Below, in pieces: positions 1 to 8,570 of a stretch of DNA of 40,096 nucleotides. Source of the DNA: Candidatus Poribacteria bacterium (GTDB lineage Bacteria; Poribacteria; WGA-4E; WGA-3G); the NCBI GenBank assembly GCA_022821495.1, contig JAJEDN010000111.1:1-40096 (forward strand). Direction: 5' to 3'. Made by a program: the position numbers and the translations under genes. The notes beneath the pieces were generated by a model. It was not told the origin of the DNA and did not search any database. It saw only the letters and a list, made by a program, of their open reading frames with translations. Position 1 is the first letter of the stretch; each line of letters starts with the position of its first letter.

Positions 1-45
1 CCTTACATGTTTTGTAAAGTCGGTTTACAAACGGTTGCTGTAAGG
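1..45. repeat. Nested inverted repeat at window edge
   Basis: CCTTACA (1-7) is complementary to TGTAAGG (39-45). Inside it, TTTGTAAA (11-18) and TTTACAAA (24-31) form a perfect 8-bp stem around GTCGG. It may be the 3' hairpin of a gene left of the window or part of an inverted-repeat element. No T-run follows on the + strand, so a Rho-independent terminator is not clear. Confidence 0.4.
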
Positions 46-151
46 AGGTATTTTATCATAAACCTACTGAGTTTCTCACACTTTTAACAACAAAAACCTT
101 TCACCACAAACCTTGAGAAAAAAATGGGGGTAAGTGACAGAAAAATTCTTG

Positions 152-180
152 TTGCTTTTGTTTTATATTTGTGATATACT
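152..180 (+). promoter_or_regulatory. rpsA promoter
   Basis: A sigma-70-like pair is visible: TTGCTT at 152-157 and TATACT at 175-180, separated by 17 bases. Transcription would start near 187, giving a leader of about 93 nt before the rpsA ATG. Confidence 0.6.
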
Positions 181-222
181 ATTGCGTAACCGATTTGGAA
201 GTGTTCAAAGCACTTTGAATAT

Positions 223-262
223 AAGGAGGAACTGGCGGATTAACGCGGTTACGCGTTTTTAA
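223..262 (+). promoter_or_regulatory. rpsA leader: upstream Shine-Dalgarno plus hairpin
   Basis: A near-perfect Shine-Dalgarno (AAGGAGG, 223-229) lies about 50 nt before the rpsA start, too far to serve it. It is followed by a short stem (AACGCG 242-247, CGCGTT 252-257) and a short T-run, like a small attenuator. The start itself has only a weak CAGG at 268-271. S1 is autoregulated through its leader in other bacteria, so this layout may reflect control by S1 or by a tiny leader peptide. The latter is inference. Confidence 0.35.
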
Positions 263-279
263 ATGGACCAGGTATCTTA

Positions 280-2595
280 ATGAACAACGAACAGGCAAAT
301 ATAAATGCGTCCACTGTTGATGTGGAAGAAGAAAAACACGCAGCTGAGGGATCAGCTGAGGTGAATCAGGAAGTAGTGAGTGAAACAGAGGCTCCAGAAG
401 CTGTAGAAGCAGCTTCAGCAACAGACGCAGATGTTGAGGGGCAAGCAGAAGTCACGAGTAGCGAAGTGGAAGTAACTGCTGACGATACGGATCCTGAGCA
501 AGTTGATGAGACGAATCCGGAAGAAACAGTAGAAACGGCTGCTAACGATGCTGATTCCGAAGAAGCGACGGCACCTACCGATGAGAGCGCGTCTGAAGAG
601 TCGACAGAAGTTGTTGCTGAAGCTGATACTGAAGAAGCGGTGGCACCTACTGAGGAGACTGTCGATGCGACGGATGAGCCTTCGGAGGCAATGAGTCCGG
701 AATCTCTTGAGGAGGCGTATGATAATTCGATAAAGGCATTTACAGACGGAGAAATTGTTAAAGGCATTGTCGTAGATGTCAATCGTGATGAGGTGATGAT
801 TGATATCGGCTTTAAGTCGGAAGGCTATATTCCAGCATCGGAATTCGAGCCTGGGCAAGACGGTTTGCTTTCAGTACAAGCTGGCGATGAAATTGATGTC
901 TATATCGTGCGGCGTGAAGACTCCGAAGGACAAATAGTCCTTTCGAAGAAGATAGCCGATCAAACCCTCATTTGGGACGAGATCGCAACTGCTCATGAGT
1001 CTGGGGCTCCTGTGCAGGGGCGTATTACTGAACGGATTAAGGGTGGACTACGGGTGAGCGTCGGATCGCTCCGAGGCTTTTTACCCGCTTCACAAGTGGA
1101 ATTACGTCCTATCCAGAACCTTGAGCAGTATGTAGGGCAGACGCTTGATATGAAGGTAATCAGCTTGAGCAAGCGGCGGCACAACATTGTTCTATCTCGC
1201 CGGGCTTGGTTGGAAGCGGAGCTTGTCCAAAAACGGTCAGAAATTCTCGACACGCTTGAGGTGGGTCAGCATATCACTGGGGTGGTCAAAAATATTACCG
1301 CTTTTGGTGCGTTTGTTGATCTGGGCGGTGTTGATGGTTTACTCCATAAGACGGATATGGCATGGAAACGTATCCATCATCCATCTGAAGTTGTCTCTGT
1401 AGGTGATGAGATTGAAGTCCAGGTTATTGGTATCGGTCAAGAGAACGAGAAAATTTCTTTGGGCTTGAAACAGATGACTCCGGATCCTTGGGCGGATATT
1501 GAGGGTAAATACCCTGTCGGTTCAACGGTTCATGGGGTTGTTGTCAACATTGTGAACTACGGCGCATTCTTACAATTAGAAGAGGGCGTTGAAGGTCTGA
1601 TTCATGTCTCTGAGATGGCATGGACACGTCGCAATGTCGCCCCTTCTCGCATCGTTAATAAAGGCGATGATATTGAGGCTATTGTGCTTGAAATCTCAAG
1701 GGAAGATAAACGTATCTCACTTGGGCTGAAGCAGCTACAACAGAATCCTTGGGAACTCTTAGAGCAGAGATCACCTGTCGGTACCAAGATCACGGGACGT
1801 ATCCGCAACTTGACCAGTTTTGGTGCGTTTGTTGAAATTGAACCCGGGATTGATGGGTTAATTCATACTTCTGATCTCTCGTGGACTAAACGCGGTGCAG
1901 CTGCGAACGAGGCACTTAAGGAAGGCAGCGAGATTGAGGTCGTTGTCCTACAGATAGATGCGTCTGAACGACGCGTCTCATTAGGGCTCAAACAGACACA
2001 GCCTGATCCGTGGGAAGAAGTGCCCGAGAAATATAAGGTTGGCTCTGTTGTACGTGGTACAGTCGTCAATCTCACAAGTTTTGGGGCGTTTACTAAACTC
2101 GAAGAAGGCATTGAGGGCTTAATCCATATTTCTGAACTTTCTGAACGGCGGATTGAAAAGCCGGAGGAGGTTGTCTCTGTAGGGGACGAGTTGGACCTGA
2201 AGGTGATCAACCTGTCGCCAAAAGATCGGCGTATTGGACTGAGTTTGAAGGCTCTTCTTGCTGAGCAAGAACGCGCCGCGGCACCTGAAGAAGAAGAACA
2301 GCCACCCAAAGAGCGTTCTGAGCGTCCATCTCGCTCACGGCGAGAACGGGAGCCGCGACGACAGATGCAGACAGAGGAGACTGTCACCACGTTGGGTGCT
2401 TTGCTCAAAGAGGAAATGGGTAAGTCAAACGCTGAAAGTTCTGAGAGCGTTGAAAGTGTTGAGATTGTCGAAGATGCTGAGAACGTTGAGAATTCTGAGA
2501 GCGTTGAAAGCGTTGAGATTGTCGAAGATGCTGAGAACGTTGAAAGTGCGGAAGAATCCGAGGCTGCTGAGAATACGGAAAACTCTGAGAATTAG
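280..2595 (+). CDS. rpsA: 30S ribosomal protein S1
   Basis: S1 binds mRNA and helps place it on the 30S subunit. Six S1/OB-fold repeats run from about residue 155 to 670. The last four carry the canonical pattern of a Phe/Tyr-Gly-Ala-Phe strand, a Gly-Leu-(I/L)-His strand and an I-S-L-G-L-K end. Six repeats match E. coli S1, but at 771 residues the protein is much longer. It has an acidic N-terminal extension of about 150 residues rich in Glu, Asp, Ala and Thr. Its tail is a basic Arg-rich segment followed by an acidic stretch containing an 18-residue duplication. The start ATG at 280 has a weak RBS; the promoter is at 152-180. metK follows after 220 bases. Identity is secure; the role of the extensions is unknown. 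Confidence 0.96.
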   Translation: MNNEQANINASTVDVEEEKHAAEGSAEVNQEVVSETEAPEAVEAASATDADVEGQAEVTSSEVEVTADDTDPEQVDETNPEETVETAANDADSEEATAPTDESASEESTEVVAEADTEEAVAPTEETVDATDEPSEAMSPESLEEAYDNSIKAFTDGEIVKGIVVDVNRDEVMIDIGFKSEGYIPASEFEPGQDGLLSVQAGDEIDVYIVRREDSEGQIVLSKKIADQTLIWDEIATAHESGAPVQGRITERIKGGLRVSVGSLRGFLPASQVELRPIQNLEQYVGQTLDMKVISLSKRRHNIVLSRRAWLEAELVQKRSEILDTLEVGQHITGVVKNITAFGAFVDLGGVDGLLHKTDMAWKRIHHPSEVVSVGDEIEVQVIGIGQENEKISLGLKQMTPDPWADIEGKYPVGSTVHGVVVNIVNYGAFLQLEEGVEGLIHVSEMAWTRRNVAPSRIVNKGDDIEAIVLEISREDKRISLGLKQLQQNPWELLEQRSPVGTKITGRIRNLTSFGAFVEIEPGIDGLIHTSDLSWTKRGAAANEALKEGSEIEVVVLQIDASERRVSLGLKQTQPDPWEEVPEKYKVGSVVRGTVVNLTSFGAFTKLEEGIEGLIHISELSERRIEKPEEVVSVGDELDLKVINLSPKDRRIGLSLKALLAEQERAAAPEEEEQPPKERSERPSRSRREREPRRQMQTEETVTTLGALLKEEMGKSNAESSESVESVEIVEDAENVENSESVESVEIVEDAENVESAEESEAAENTENSEN
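2440..2547 (+). repeat. 54-bp tandem duplication in rpsA
   Basis: Two nearly identical 54-bp units begin near 2441 and 2495 (CTGAGAGCGTTGAAAG in both). They encode two 18-residue copies of an acidic Ser/Glu/Val motif near the C-terminus of S1. The copies differ at very few bases, so the duplication looks recent. Confidence 0.85.
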
Positions 2596-2709
2596 TGTTT
2601 TTCGTGCTTTCGTCTCGGATCTATGCTTTTGGAGTGGAAAGCGTATATCTCTGCTGAAAATGTAGGGTTGGTTTTGTTTGCTTCCATTTTTATTTTTTCA
2701 AAACTATAC

Positions 2710-2731
2710 GGGTGGGTACATGTACCCACCC
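2710..2731. other. 22-bp perfect palindrome between rpsA and metK
   Basis: GGGTGGGTACA at 2710-2720 is followed directly by its exact reverse complement at 2721-2731. As RNA it would form a strong GC-rich hairpin. It is 115 bases after the rpsA stop and 90 before metK. It could end or stabilise the rpsA transcript or bind a dimeric regulator. There is no T-run, so a simple terminator is not assured. Confidence 0.55.
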
Positions 2732-2741
2732 ATTGTCTCTT

Positions 2742-2777
2742 AGGCAAAGGACTTGGCAACCACGAAGATCGTGCCTG
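2742..2777 (+). promoter_or_regulatory. Possible structured leader of metK
   Basis: AGGCA (2742-2746) can pair with TGCCT (2773-2777). Inside, a CACG/CGTG stem with an AAGAT loop follows a GGCAAC segment. The GGCAACC string recalls SAM-I riboswitches, and metK is a classic SAM-riboswitch gene. However, the rest of the SAM-I consensus is absent. I list it only as a possible regulatory fold. Confidence 0.2.
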
Positions 2778-2821
2778 ACAAAATAGAATGGAAATAGATA
2801 TGTAGAGTAGGAGAGGTGGAA

Positions 2822-3946
2822 TTGAGCAAGAATTTTCTATTTACGTCCGAATCTGTCACTGAAGGACATCCGGACAAGATTGCGGACCAAATCTCGGATG
2901 CGGTCCTTGATACCATATTCACGACAGACCCAATGGGCAGAGTTGCTTGTGAAACCTTGGTTACGACTGGACTTGCTGTTATCACTGGGGAGATCACTAC
3001 TACGGCAAATTATGATGCGCAACAGATTGCCCGAAGCGTGCTTGCCGATATCGGGTACACTGATATTGAATACGGTTTTGATGCCGAGCGAAGTGCTGTA
3101 TTGAGTATCATTGATCAGCAGTCTCCGGATATTGCAATGGGTGTAAACCCCGGTGGCGCTGGAGACCAAGGGTTGATGTTTGGATATGCGTGCACCGAAA
3201 CCCCAGAATTGATGCCAATGCCGATTACCCTTGCTCATCAATTAACACGGCAGTTAGCTAAGGTGCGTAAAGATGAGACCCTCCGTTTTATCCGACCGGA
3301 TGGAAAATCTCAGGTAACCGTCGAGTATGTTGACAACAAACCTAAAGCGGTGACCACAGTTGTTATCTCTTCCCAACACGATCCTGATGTTGAAGATACT
3401 GAGTTGCGGGAAGCGATTGTTGAAGAGGTCATCAAAAAAATCATCCCTGAAAATCTCCAATCTCCAGACATTAAATATCATATCAACCCGACCGGGCGTT
3501 TTGTAACGGGTGGCCCGCAAGGGGATGCTGGGTTAACAGGTCGAAAGATTATTGTTGATACCTATGGTGGTATGGGTCGGCATGGAGGCGGTGCGCTCTC
3601 AGGAAAAGATCCAACCAAAGTAGACAGAAGTGCCACCTATGCGGCAAGACACGTTGCTAAAAATCTCGTCGCTGCTGGACTCGCAGCGCGGTGTGAAATT
3701 CAGATCTCCTATGCGATTGGCAGAAGGGATCCTATTTCTGTCATGGTGGATACGTTTGGGACGGGTGATGATGAGGCACTCACGGCACTTGTCAATACGC
3801 ACTTTGATTTAACCCCTGCGGGTATAATTGAACGCTTGAAATTACGTCAGCCGATCTATCAGAATACTGCCGCGTATGGACATTTCGGACGCGAAGAACC
3901 CGGTTTTACTTGGGAAGAGACCGATTACGTCGAAAAACTCCGGTAG
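2822..3946 (+). CDS. metK: S-adenosylmethionine synthetase
   Basis: Makes S-adenosylmethionine from methionine and ATP in the cytoplasm. The family signatures are all present: HPDKIADQISDAVLD near the N-terminus, the GAGDQGLMFGYA loop, and the catalytic stretch GGPQGDAGLTGRK with GGGALSGKDPTKVDRSA. The length of about 374 residues is normal for the family. A GTG at 2816 is possible, but it sits right against the AGGAGAGG ribosome site (2808-2815). TTG at 2822 has better spacing and gives the usual N-terminus. ahcY follows after 41 bases on the same strand, so the pair probably forms a methyl-cycle operon: MetK makes SAM and AhcY clears the S-adenosylhomocysteine left by methyltransferases. 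Confidence 0.96.
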   Translation: MSKNFLFTSESVTEGHPDKIADQISDAVLDTIFTTDPMGRVACETLVTTGLAVITGEITTTANYDAQQIARSVLADIGYTDIEYGFDAERSAVLSIIDQQSPDIAMGVNPGGAGDQGLMFGYACTETPELMPMPITLAHQLTRQLAKVRKDETLRFIRPDGKSQVTVEYVDNKPKAVTTVVISSQHDPDVEDTELREAIVEEVIKKIIPENLQSPDIKYHINPTGRFVTGGPQGDAGLTGRKIIVDTYGGMGRHGGGALSGKDPTKVDRSATYAARHVAKNLVAAGLAARCEIQISYAIGRRDPISVMVDTFGTGDDEALTALVNTHFDLTPAGIIERLKLRQPIYQNTAAYGHFGREEPGFTWEETDYVEKLR

Positions 3947-3987
3947 AATGAACCTATTTAAGAATACCGGTGAATAAAAGGAAATGA

Positions 3988-5250
3988 ATGAACTACGATA
4001 TTAAAACAACAGAACTCGCACCAAATGGCAAACAACGCATTGATTGGGCAAACCGGTTCATGCCTGTTTTAGATTCCATTCGTGCACGCTTTGAAAATGA
4101 ACGTCCTTTAGACGGGTTGAAGGTCGCGGCATGTTTGCACGTTACGACTGAAACCGCAAACTTGATGAAAACACTAAAGGCAGGTGGCGCGGAAACCGTT
4201 CTGTGTGCGTCAAATCCACTCAGCACGCAGGATGATGTCGCCGCATCTCTCGTTGTTGACGAAGAGATCGGTGTTTTTGCTATTAACGGTGAAGATACAG
4301 AAACCTATTACAAACACATTGATGCAACGCTTGATTTACAACCCACTATCACTATGGATGATGGTGCTGACCTCGTTTCGAGGCTGCATTCTGAAGAAAC
4401 GAATCCGGCTTTAGTCGAGCAAGTTGTTGCTGGAACGGAAGAGACAACGACAGGTGTTATTCGACTCAAAAGCATGGCAAGTGAAGGCGTGCTGAAATAC
4501 CCGATTATTGCTGTAAATGACGCACAGACGAAGCATTTTTTTGATAATCGATACGGGACTGGGCAAAGCACGCTGGATGGTATTATTCGGGCGACTAACC
4601 TGTTGATTGCTGGAACAACGGTTGTCGTCGCTGGTTATGGATGGTGCGGCAGAGGTGTTGCAAGTCGCGCACGCGGTTTAGGCGCGAACGTTATCGTAAC
4701 CGAGGTTACTGCTTTAAAAGCATTAGAAGCAGTGATGGATGGATTCCGAGTGATACCGATGCAGAAAGCAGTTCAAGAAGCGGATCTCGTTATAACACTC
4801 ACAGGTGATATTCATGTCTTGCGTAAGGAACATTTTCAGGCGATGAAGGATGGCGCGATTATTGCGAATTCCGGTCATTTCAATGTCGAGATTGATATTC
4901 CCGCGCTTGAGGAATTGAGTGTTGATACAGGGAATGCACGTCCCTATGTAGACGTATATACCCTTGAAGATGGTAAAAAACTCTATCTTGTCGGTGAAGG
5001 TAGGTTGGTGAACCTCGCTGCTGCCGAAGGACATCCAGCGAGTGTTATGGATATGAGTTTTGCGAACCAAGCCCTGTCTCTTGAATACATTGCTAAGAAT
5101 TATGATCAATTTGAGAATCGGGTGTATGATGTACCTGAGTCTATTGACGAGACTGTCGCACAGCTGAAACTCGAAGCGTTTGGCATTGAAATCGACACAC
5201 TCACCGCAGAGCAAGAGAAGTATCTCAACTCGTGGGAGATGGGAACGTAA
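3988..5250 (+). CDS. ahcY: Adenosylhomocysteinase
   Basis: Reversibly splits S-adenosylhomocysteine into adenosine and homocysteine using bound NAD, relieving product inhibition of methyltransferases. The NAD-binding glycine loop GYGWCGRG lies near residue 213. The substrate region with the conserved NDAQTKHFFDN segment lies near 172-182, and GEGRLVNLAAAEGHP is near the C-terminus. The length of 420 residues matches the shorter bacterial/archaeal type that lacks the roughly 40-residue insert of other bacterial enzymes. The start ATG at 3988 has AAAGGA just upstream. It lies directly behind metK and is probably co-transcribed with it. Confidence 0.96.
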   Translation: MNYDIKTTELAPNGKQRIDWANRFMPVLDSIRARFENERPLDGLKVAACLHVTTETANLMKTLKAGGAETVLCASNPLSTQDDVAASLVVDEEIGVFAINGEDTETYYKHIDATLDLQPTITMDDGADLVSRLHSEETNPALVEQVVAGTEETTTGVIRLKSMASEGVLKYPIIAVNDAQTKHFFDNRYGTGQSTLDGIIRATNLLIAGTTVVVAGYGWCGRGVASRARGLGANVIVTEVTALKALEAVMDGFRVIPMQKAVQEADLVITLTGDIHVLRKEHFQAMKDGAIIANSGHFNVEIDIPALEELSVDTGNARPYVDVYTLEDGKKLYLVGEGRLVNLAAAEGHPASVMDMSFANQALSLEYIAKNYDQFENRVYDVPESIDETVAQLKLEAFGIEIDTLTAEQEKYLNSWEMGT

Positions 5251-5313
5251 CGCCGTTTTTTTTCAACTATTTCTTAGGCTGTTTTGGGTGTTGCCTGTTT
5301 GTGAGGAATGCTT

Positions 5314-5544
5314 ATGAAGAAATCAGAAATTTTGGAAGGTGTGATAATACTTCTATCCGCAGTGTTATTGCTACTGATCTGGGCAGCATCTTCCCAGGCC
5401 CTACTATTCCCGCCGACATTGGTAAGAGTGCTGAGTTTTTTGCAGTATCCATTGGTCATCGTACTCAGTGTGATTTTCATTCGCAGACTGCGACGGGTTA
5501 TCCGAGCATTTCGCGAAAATAAAAATAGACAGGGTCCTTTCTGA
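5314..5544 (+). CDS. Small two-helix membrane protein
   Basis: I do not recognise a family. The product of about 76 residues has two predicted membrane helices (a Leu/Ile/Val-rich segment near residues 9-28 and another near 40-57). A basic, Arg-rich cytoplasmic tail follows. I prefer the ATG at 5314 over the in-frame ATG at 5308 because the GTGAGG ribosome site (5301-5306) is better spaced for it. It lies between ahcY (63 bases) and the BrnTA pair (about 80 bases). Confidence 0.5.
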   Translation: MKKSEILEGVIILLSAVLLLLIWAASSQALLFPPTLVRVLSFLQYPLVIVLSVIFIRRLRRVIRAFRENKNRQGPF

Positions 5545-5623
5545 TTTCATAGTAAATAACCCTGTGCAGCCAGACGATAAGGGATTTCCTGACGACAAAC
5601 AGATATGCCTTAAAAGTGTGCCG

Positions 5624-5872
5624 ATGGAACAACGATTTTCTTGGGATCCAAGAAAAAACCGAACTAACATTGTAAAGCACCACATCAGTTTTTCCAGAGC
5701 GGCGAAAATCTTTGATGGTCCACGCTTGGAAAAAGAAGACACCCGTAGAGACTATGGCGAAAAACGGATACTTGCCTTAGGCCGAAGTGAAGGGCGAATT
5801 CTTCGGGTCGTCTATACGCGGCGCAACTCAGGCATTCATATCATTTCAGCCAGAAAGGCGAATACCCATTAA
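5624..5872 (+). CDS. brnT: BrnT-type ribonuclease toxin
   Basis: BrnT toxins are small RelE-fold ribonucleases that slow growth by cutting RNA; BrnA binds and neutralises them. The 82-residue product has the family layout: an N-terminal F-x-W-D-P-x-K motif, an N-x-x-K-H-x-I/V-S-F helix, then a R-x-x-x-G-R-S-E-G-R strand, the VVYTRR strand and the terminal ISARKA motif. ATG at 5624 gives exactly this N-terminus; a longer reading from GTG 5564 adds unrelated residues. It precedes brnA as in known type II brnTA operons, with the two genes touching or overlapping. Confidence 0.88.
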   Translation: MEQRFSWDPRKNRTNIVKHHISFSRAAKIFDGPRLEKEDTRRDYGEKRILALGRSEGRILRVVYTRRNSGIHIISARKANTH

Positions 5873-6170
5873 AGAAAAGAATACATACGTCGAATACAGT
5901 CGTTCTGAGATAGATATGCAGCAGGATGAGACCGAGTGGAGCCGCTTTGATGCTCTAACGGATGCAGACCTTGATACTACTGCAGCGTCTGATACGGACG
6001 ATCCCCAAACGGATGCAGCCTTCTGGAAAGATGCAACCGTGGTAATGCCAGAAAATATTATTGCTATCGATCTGGACTTGTTAGAGTGGTTTAAGGCACA
6101 AGCACCTGACTATGAAACACAGATTAACACAATCCTTCGGGAATACGTTGAGGCAAATGCCAACAGTTAG
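5868..6170 (+). CDS. brnA: BrnA-type antitoxin, probable ATT start
   Basis: BrnA is the DNA-binding antitoxin that inhibits BrnT and represses the operon. Family marks are clear: an N-terminal KEKNT...YSRSE segment, E-W-S-R-F-D-A-L-T-D, F-W-K-D-A-T-V-V-M-P-E-N and the ribbon-helix-helix tail (LEWFKAQAPDYETQINTILREY). The usual N-terminal block begins upstream of the first in-frame ATG (5916), and no ATG, GTG or TTG lies between it and 5787. The ATT at 5868 overlaps the brnT TAA (ATTAA) and has GAAAGG 9 bases upstream, so I call it as the start. The alternative is an ATG start at 5916 with a shortened N-terminus. It is co-transcribed with brnT. Confidence 0.8.
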   Translation: MKEKNTYVEYSRSEIDMQQDETEWSRFDALTDADLDTTAASDTDDPQTDAAFWKDATVVMPENIIAIDLDLLEWFKAQAPDYETQINTILREYVEANANS

Positions 6171-6250
6171 CTAATCTTCTGTCCAGAGGTAGGATAAGGA
6201 GAAACGAAGATAGTTTATCACTCAAGGTATATCATACGAAGGTTCAAAAT

Positions 6251-7156
6251 ATGGGAATTTTAGTTGTTGGGACGGTAACTTTAGATACGGTGGAAACACC
6301 GAGTAGACACGTTGAGGATGTGCTTGGGGGTTCAGGTGTCTATGCGGCTGTCGCTGCAAGTTTTTTTGGGAATACCGTTCAACTTGTCGGGGTCGTCGGT
6401 GCTGATTTTCCGCAGACCTACACAGATATCCTTCAAACCCACGGAATTGATCTCCAAGGATTAGAACGGGTTGAAGATGGCAAAACATTTCGATGGGGTG
6501 GTCGTTATACTGAAGATTTCAATGTACGCGACACCCTCTTCACAGAACTAAATGTTATTGAAGATTTTCAACCCGTTTTGCCCGAAACTTATAAAGATAT
6601 CTCCTATCTTTTTTTGGCGAATAGTTCACCGGTATTTCAGTTAAACGTCATTGAACAGATGACGGATCCGAAACTGATTGTCTGTGATACGATGGATTTT
6701 TGGATTAACGAGGAACGAGAGGCGTTGGAGGCACTCTTAGCACGTGTGGATGTCCTTATCTTAAACGATAGTGAGGCGCGACTATTGACCGGTGATTCCA
6801 ATTTGGTGCGTGCGGCAGATACGATTCTACGCTATGGTCCAGAGCGAGTAATCGTCAAGAAGGGCGAGCACGGGGCAATTAGTATAACGGAATCGTCCTA
6901 CTTCAATGCACCGGCATATCCGATCAGGCAAGTCGCCGACCCAACGGGTGCCGGCGATAGTTTTGCAGGGGGGATGATGGGCTACCTCGCTTCTATTGAA
7001 GATATATCGGAGGAAGCGATACGCAGTGCTATGGTATATGGTGCCGTTGTCGCCTCTTTTAACATCGAAGACTTTAGTATCAACCGACAGAAACGTGTAC
7101 AGTTTTCCGAGATTTTGTCTCGGTATCGCGAACTTCAGGACGCTGTCCGTTTTTAG
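6251..7156 (+). CDS. PfkB-family sugar/nucleoside kinase
   Basis: Ribokinase-fold cytoplasmic kinase that phosphorylates a sugar or nucleoside with ATP. The N-terminal substrate side shows a G-G-S-G-V-Y-A-A-V-A-A segment near residue 28. The C-terminal PfkB signature DPTGAGDSFAGG (about residue 229-240) contains the catalytic Asp and the anion hole. The N-D-S-E-A-R-L-L-T-G motif near 175 is typical. The length of 301 residues is normal. The substrate cannot be read from the sequence. Its stop codon overlaps the convergent lpdA stop (7153-7156), so the two genes end inside each other with no room for a separate terminator. Confidence 0.88.
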   Translation: MGILVVGTVTLDTVETPSRHVEDVLGGSGVYAAVAASFFGNTVQLVGVVGADFPQTYTDILQTHGIDLQGLERVEDGKTFRWGGRYTEDFNVRDTLFTELNVIEDFQPVLPETYKDISYLFLANSSPVFQLNVIEQMTDPKLIVCDTMDFWINEEREALEALLARVDVLILNDSEARLLTGDSNLVRAADTILRYGPERVIVKKGEHGAISITESSYFNAPAYPIRQVADPTGAGDSFAGGMMGYLASIEDISEEAIRSAMVYGAVVASFNIEDFSINRQKRVQFSEILSRYRELQDAVRF

Positions 7157-8541
7157 CGCAGGCTGTGGATTGCCCTATCGTACGCCGCTTCAGCCGATTC
7201 CATGACCATTTCTGAGAGGGTCGGATGGGCATGAACGGTGTGTGCTATATCTGCAGCAGATGCTCCGAGACGCACCGCCACCGCGGCTTCATGGATAAGA
7301 TTTGAAGCCTGCGCCCCGACGATGTGAACGCCAAGGATATCCCCACTATCCGCATCAGAAACCGTTTTAACAAATCCATCCGTCTCACGTAATCCCAATG
7401 CTTTCCCGTTTGCAGCGTAAGGGAACCGTCCTACTTTCACTTCGTAACCTTCATCCGTTGCCTCTTTTTCTGTCATGCCGACGTGTCCAATTTCTGGCAA
7501 AGTAAAAACACACCATGGGATCACTTGGTAATCCATCTGAGCATGGGTGCCGAGACAGTTTTGTGCCGCAACCTTTCCCTCTGCCGATGCGACGTGTGCT
7601 AACAGATACCGACTGGCGACATCCCCAACGGCATAGATACCCGGAACATTCGTCTGCATCTGTGGATCCACGACGATTTTTCCGCCGTCTGTGCGAACGC
7701 CAACCTTTTCTAACCCCATGTTTTCAGTGTTGTAACGCCTCCCGATAGAGACCAGCATTTTTTCTGCCGTGATCTCTTTGCCGGATTCAAGCACTGCCGT
7801 GACATCTGTATCCGATTTTTTGACGTGTGTGAGTTTCGCCCCTGTATGGATCGTGATACCTTTTCGTTTCATGAAGAGTTGGATGTGGCGGATGACTTGC
7901 ACATCCTCAGTCGCCAAAATTGTCGGTAGGAGTTCTAACACGGTTACCTGACAGCCAAGCGCGTTAAAGATCGATGCAAACTCGCACCCGGAGACTCCAC
8001 CCCCTACAATCAGTAGGCTTTCAGGGAGTTCTGTGAGATTGAGGATCCCTGTTGTCGTCAAGACTTGGGTCTCATCAATTTCAAAGACGGGTGGCTCCGC
8101 GGGTTCGGAACCTGTGGCGATAATAACATTTTTCACATGCAGCTCCTCAGTCGTGCCGTCAGATTTGCTAATGAGAAGGGTGTTTCTATCGGTAAGTGTT
8201 CCTGTTCCGTTGAAGGTATCAACGCCGTTTGCTTTCAGCAGTTGGGCGATACCACCCGTTAGCTGCGCAACCACCGAGGTTTTGTGCGCCAATACCTGTG
8301 GGTAATCAATTGTTGCTTCACCGCTGATATGCACACCAAAGTCTGGAGCCTCCTGAACTTGCGTCGCGAGGTTAGCAACAGCAAAAAGCGTTTTCGTCGG
8401 GATACACCCTCGATTTAGGCAGGTCCCGCCCCACTCGCCTTTTTCTATGAGGCAGACGCTACCACCGAGTTGTGCCGCTTTAATAGCCGCGACATATCCC
8501 CCTGGTCCTCCACCGATAATTCCAACATCGTAAGTAGACAT
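7153..8541 (-). CDS. lpdA: Dihydrolipoyl dehydrogenase (E3)
   Basis: Flavoprotein that reoxidises dihydrolipoamide with NAD+ in 2-oxoacid dehydrogenase and glycine-cleavage complexes. It begins with the FAD-binding GIIGGGPGGYVAA loop. The redox-active disulfide GGTCLNRGCIPTK follows, then the NAD-binding GGGVSGCEFASIF, and at the C-terminus HAHPTLSEMVMESA with the catalytic His/Glu pair. The length is about 462 residues. I start it at the ATG at 8541, behind an AGGAGCT site, rather than the longer reading from 8580. A strong promoter lies just upstream (8571-8599). No E1, E2 or glycine-cleavage gene is nearby, so it is probably a shared stand-alone E3. Confidence 0.94.
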   Translation of the reverse strand: MSTYDVGIIGGGPGGYVAAIKAAQLGGSVCLIEKGEWGGTCLNRGCIPTKTLFAVANLATQVQEAPDFGVHISGEATIDYPQVLAHKTSVVAQLTGGIAQLLKANGVDTFNGTGTLTDRNTLLISKSDGTTEELHVKNVIIATGSEPAEPPVFEIDETQVLTTTGILNLTELPESLLIVGGGVSGCEFASIFNALGCQVTVLELLPTILATEDVQVIRHIQLFMKRKGITIHTGAKLTHVKKSDTDVTAVLESGKEITAEKMLVSIGRRYNTENMGLEKVGVRTDGGKIVVDPQMQTNVPGIYAVGDVASRYLLAHVASAEGKVAAQNCLGTHAQMDYQVIPWCVFTLPEIGHVGMTEKEATDEGYEVKVGRFPYAANGKALGLRETDGFVKTVSDADSGDILGVHIVGAQASNLIHEAAVAVRLGASAADIAHTVHAHPTLSEMVMESAEAAYDRAIHSLR

Positions 8542-8570
8542 AAGAGCTCCTGTTTTGTGAGATGGATTGA

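Noticed and set aside
366..858. Open frames on the minus strand of rpsA
   Set aside because: They mirror the Glu/Ala-rich acidic region of S1 and lack start signals.
2740..2815. SAM-I riboswitch before metK
   Set aside because: Only GGCAACC is recognisable; the P1/P2 stems and the GGTGC partner are missing, so it is kept only as a weak possible fold.
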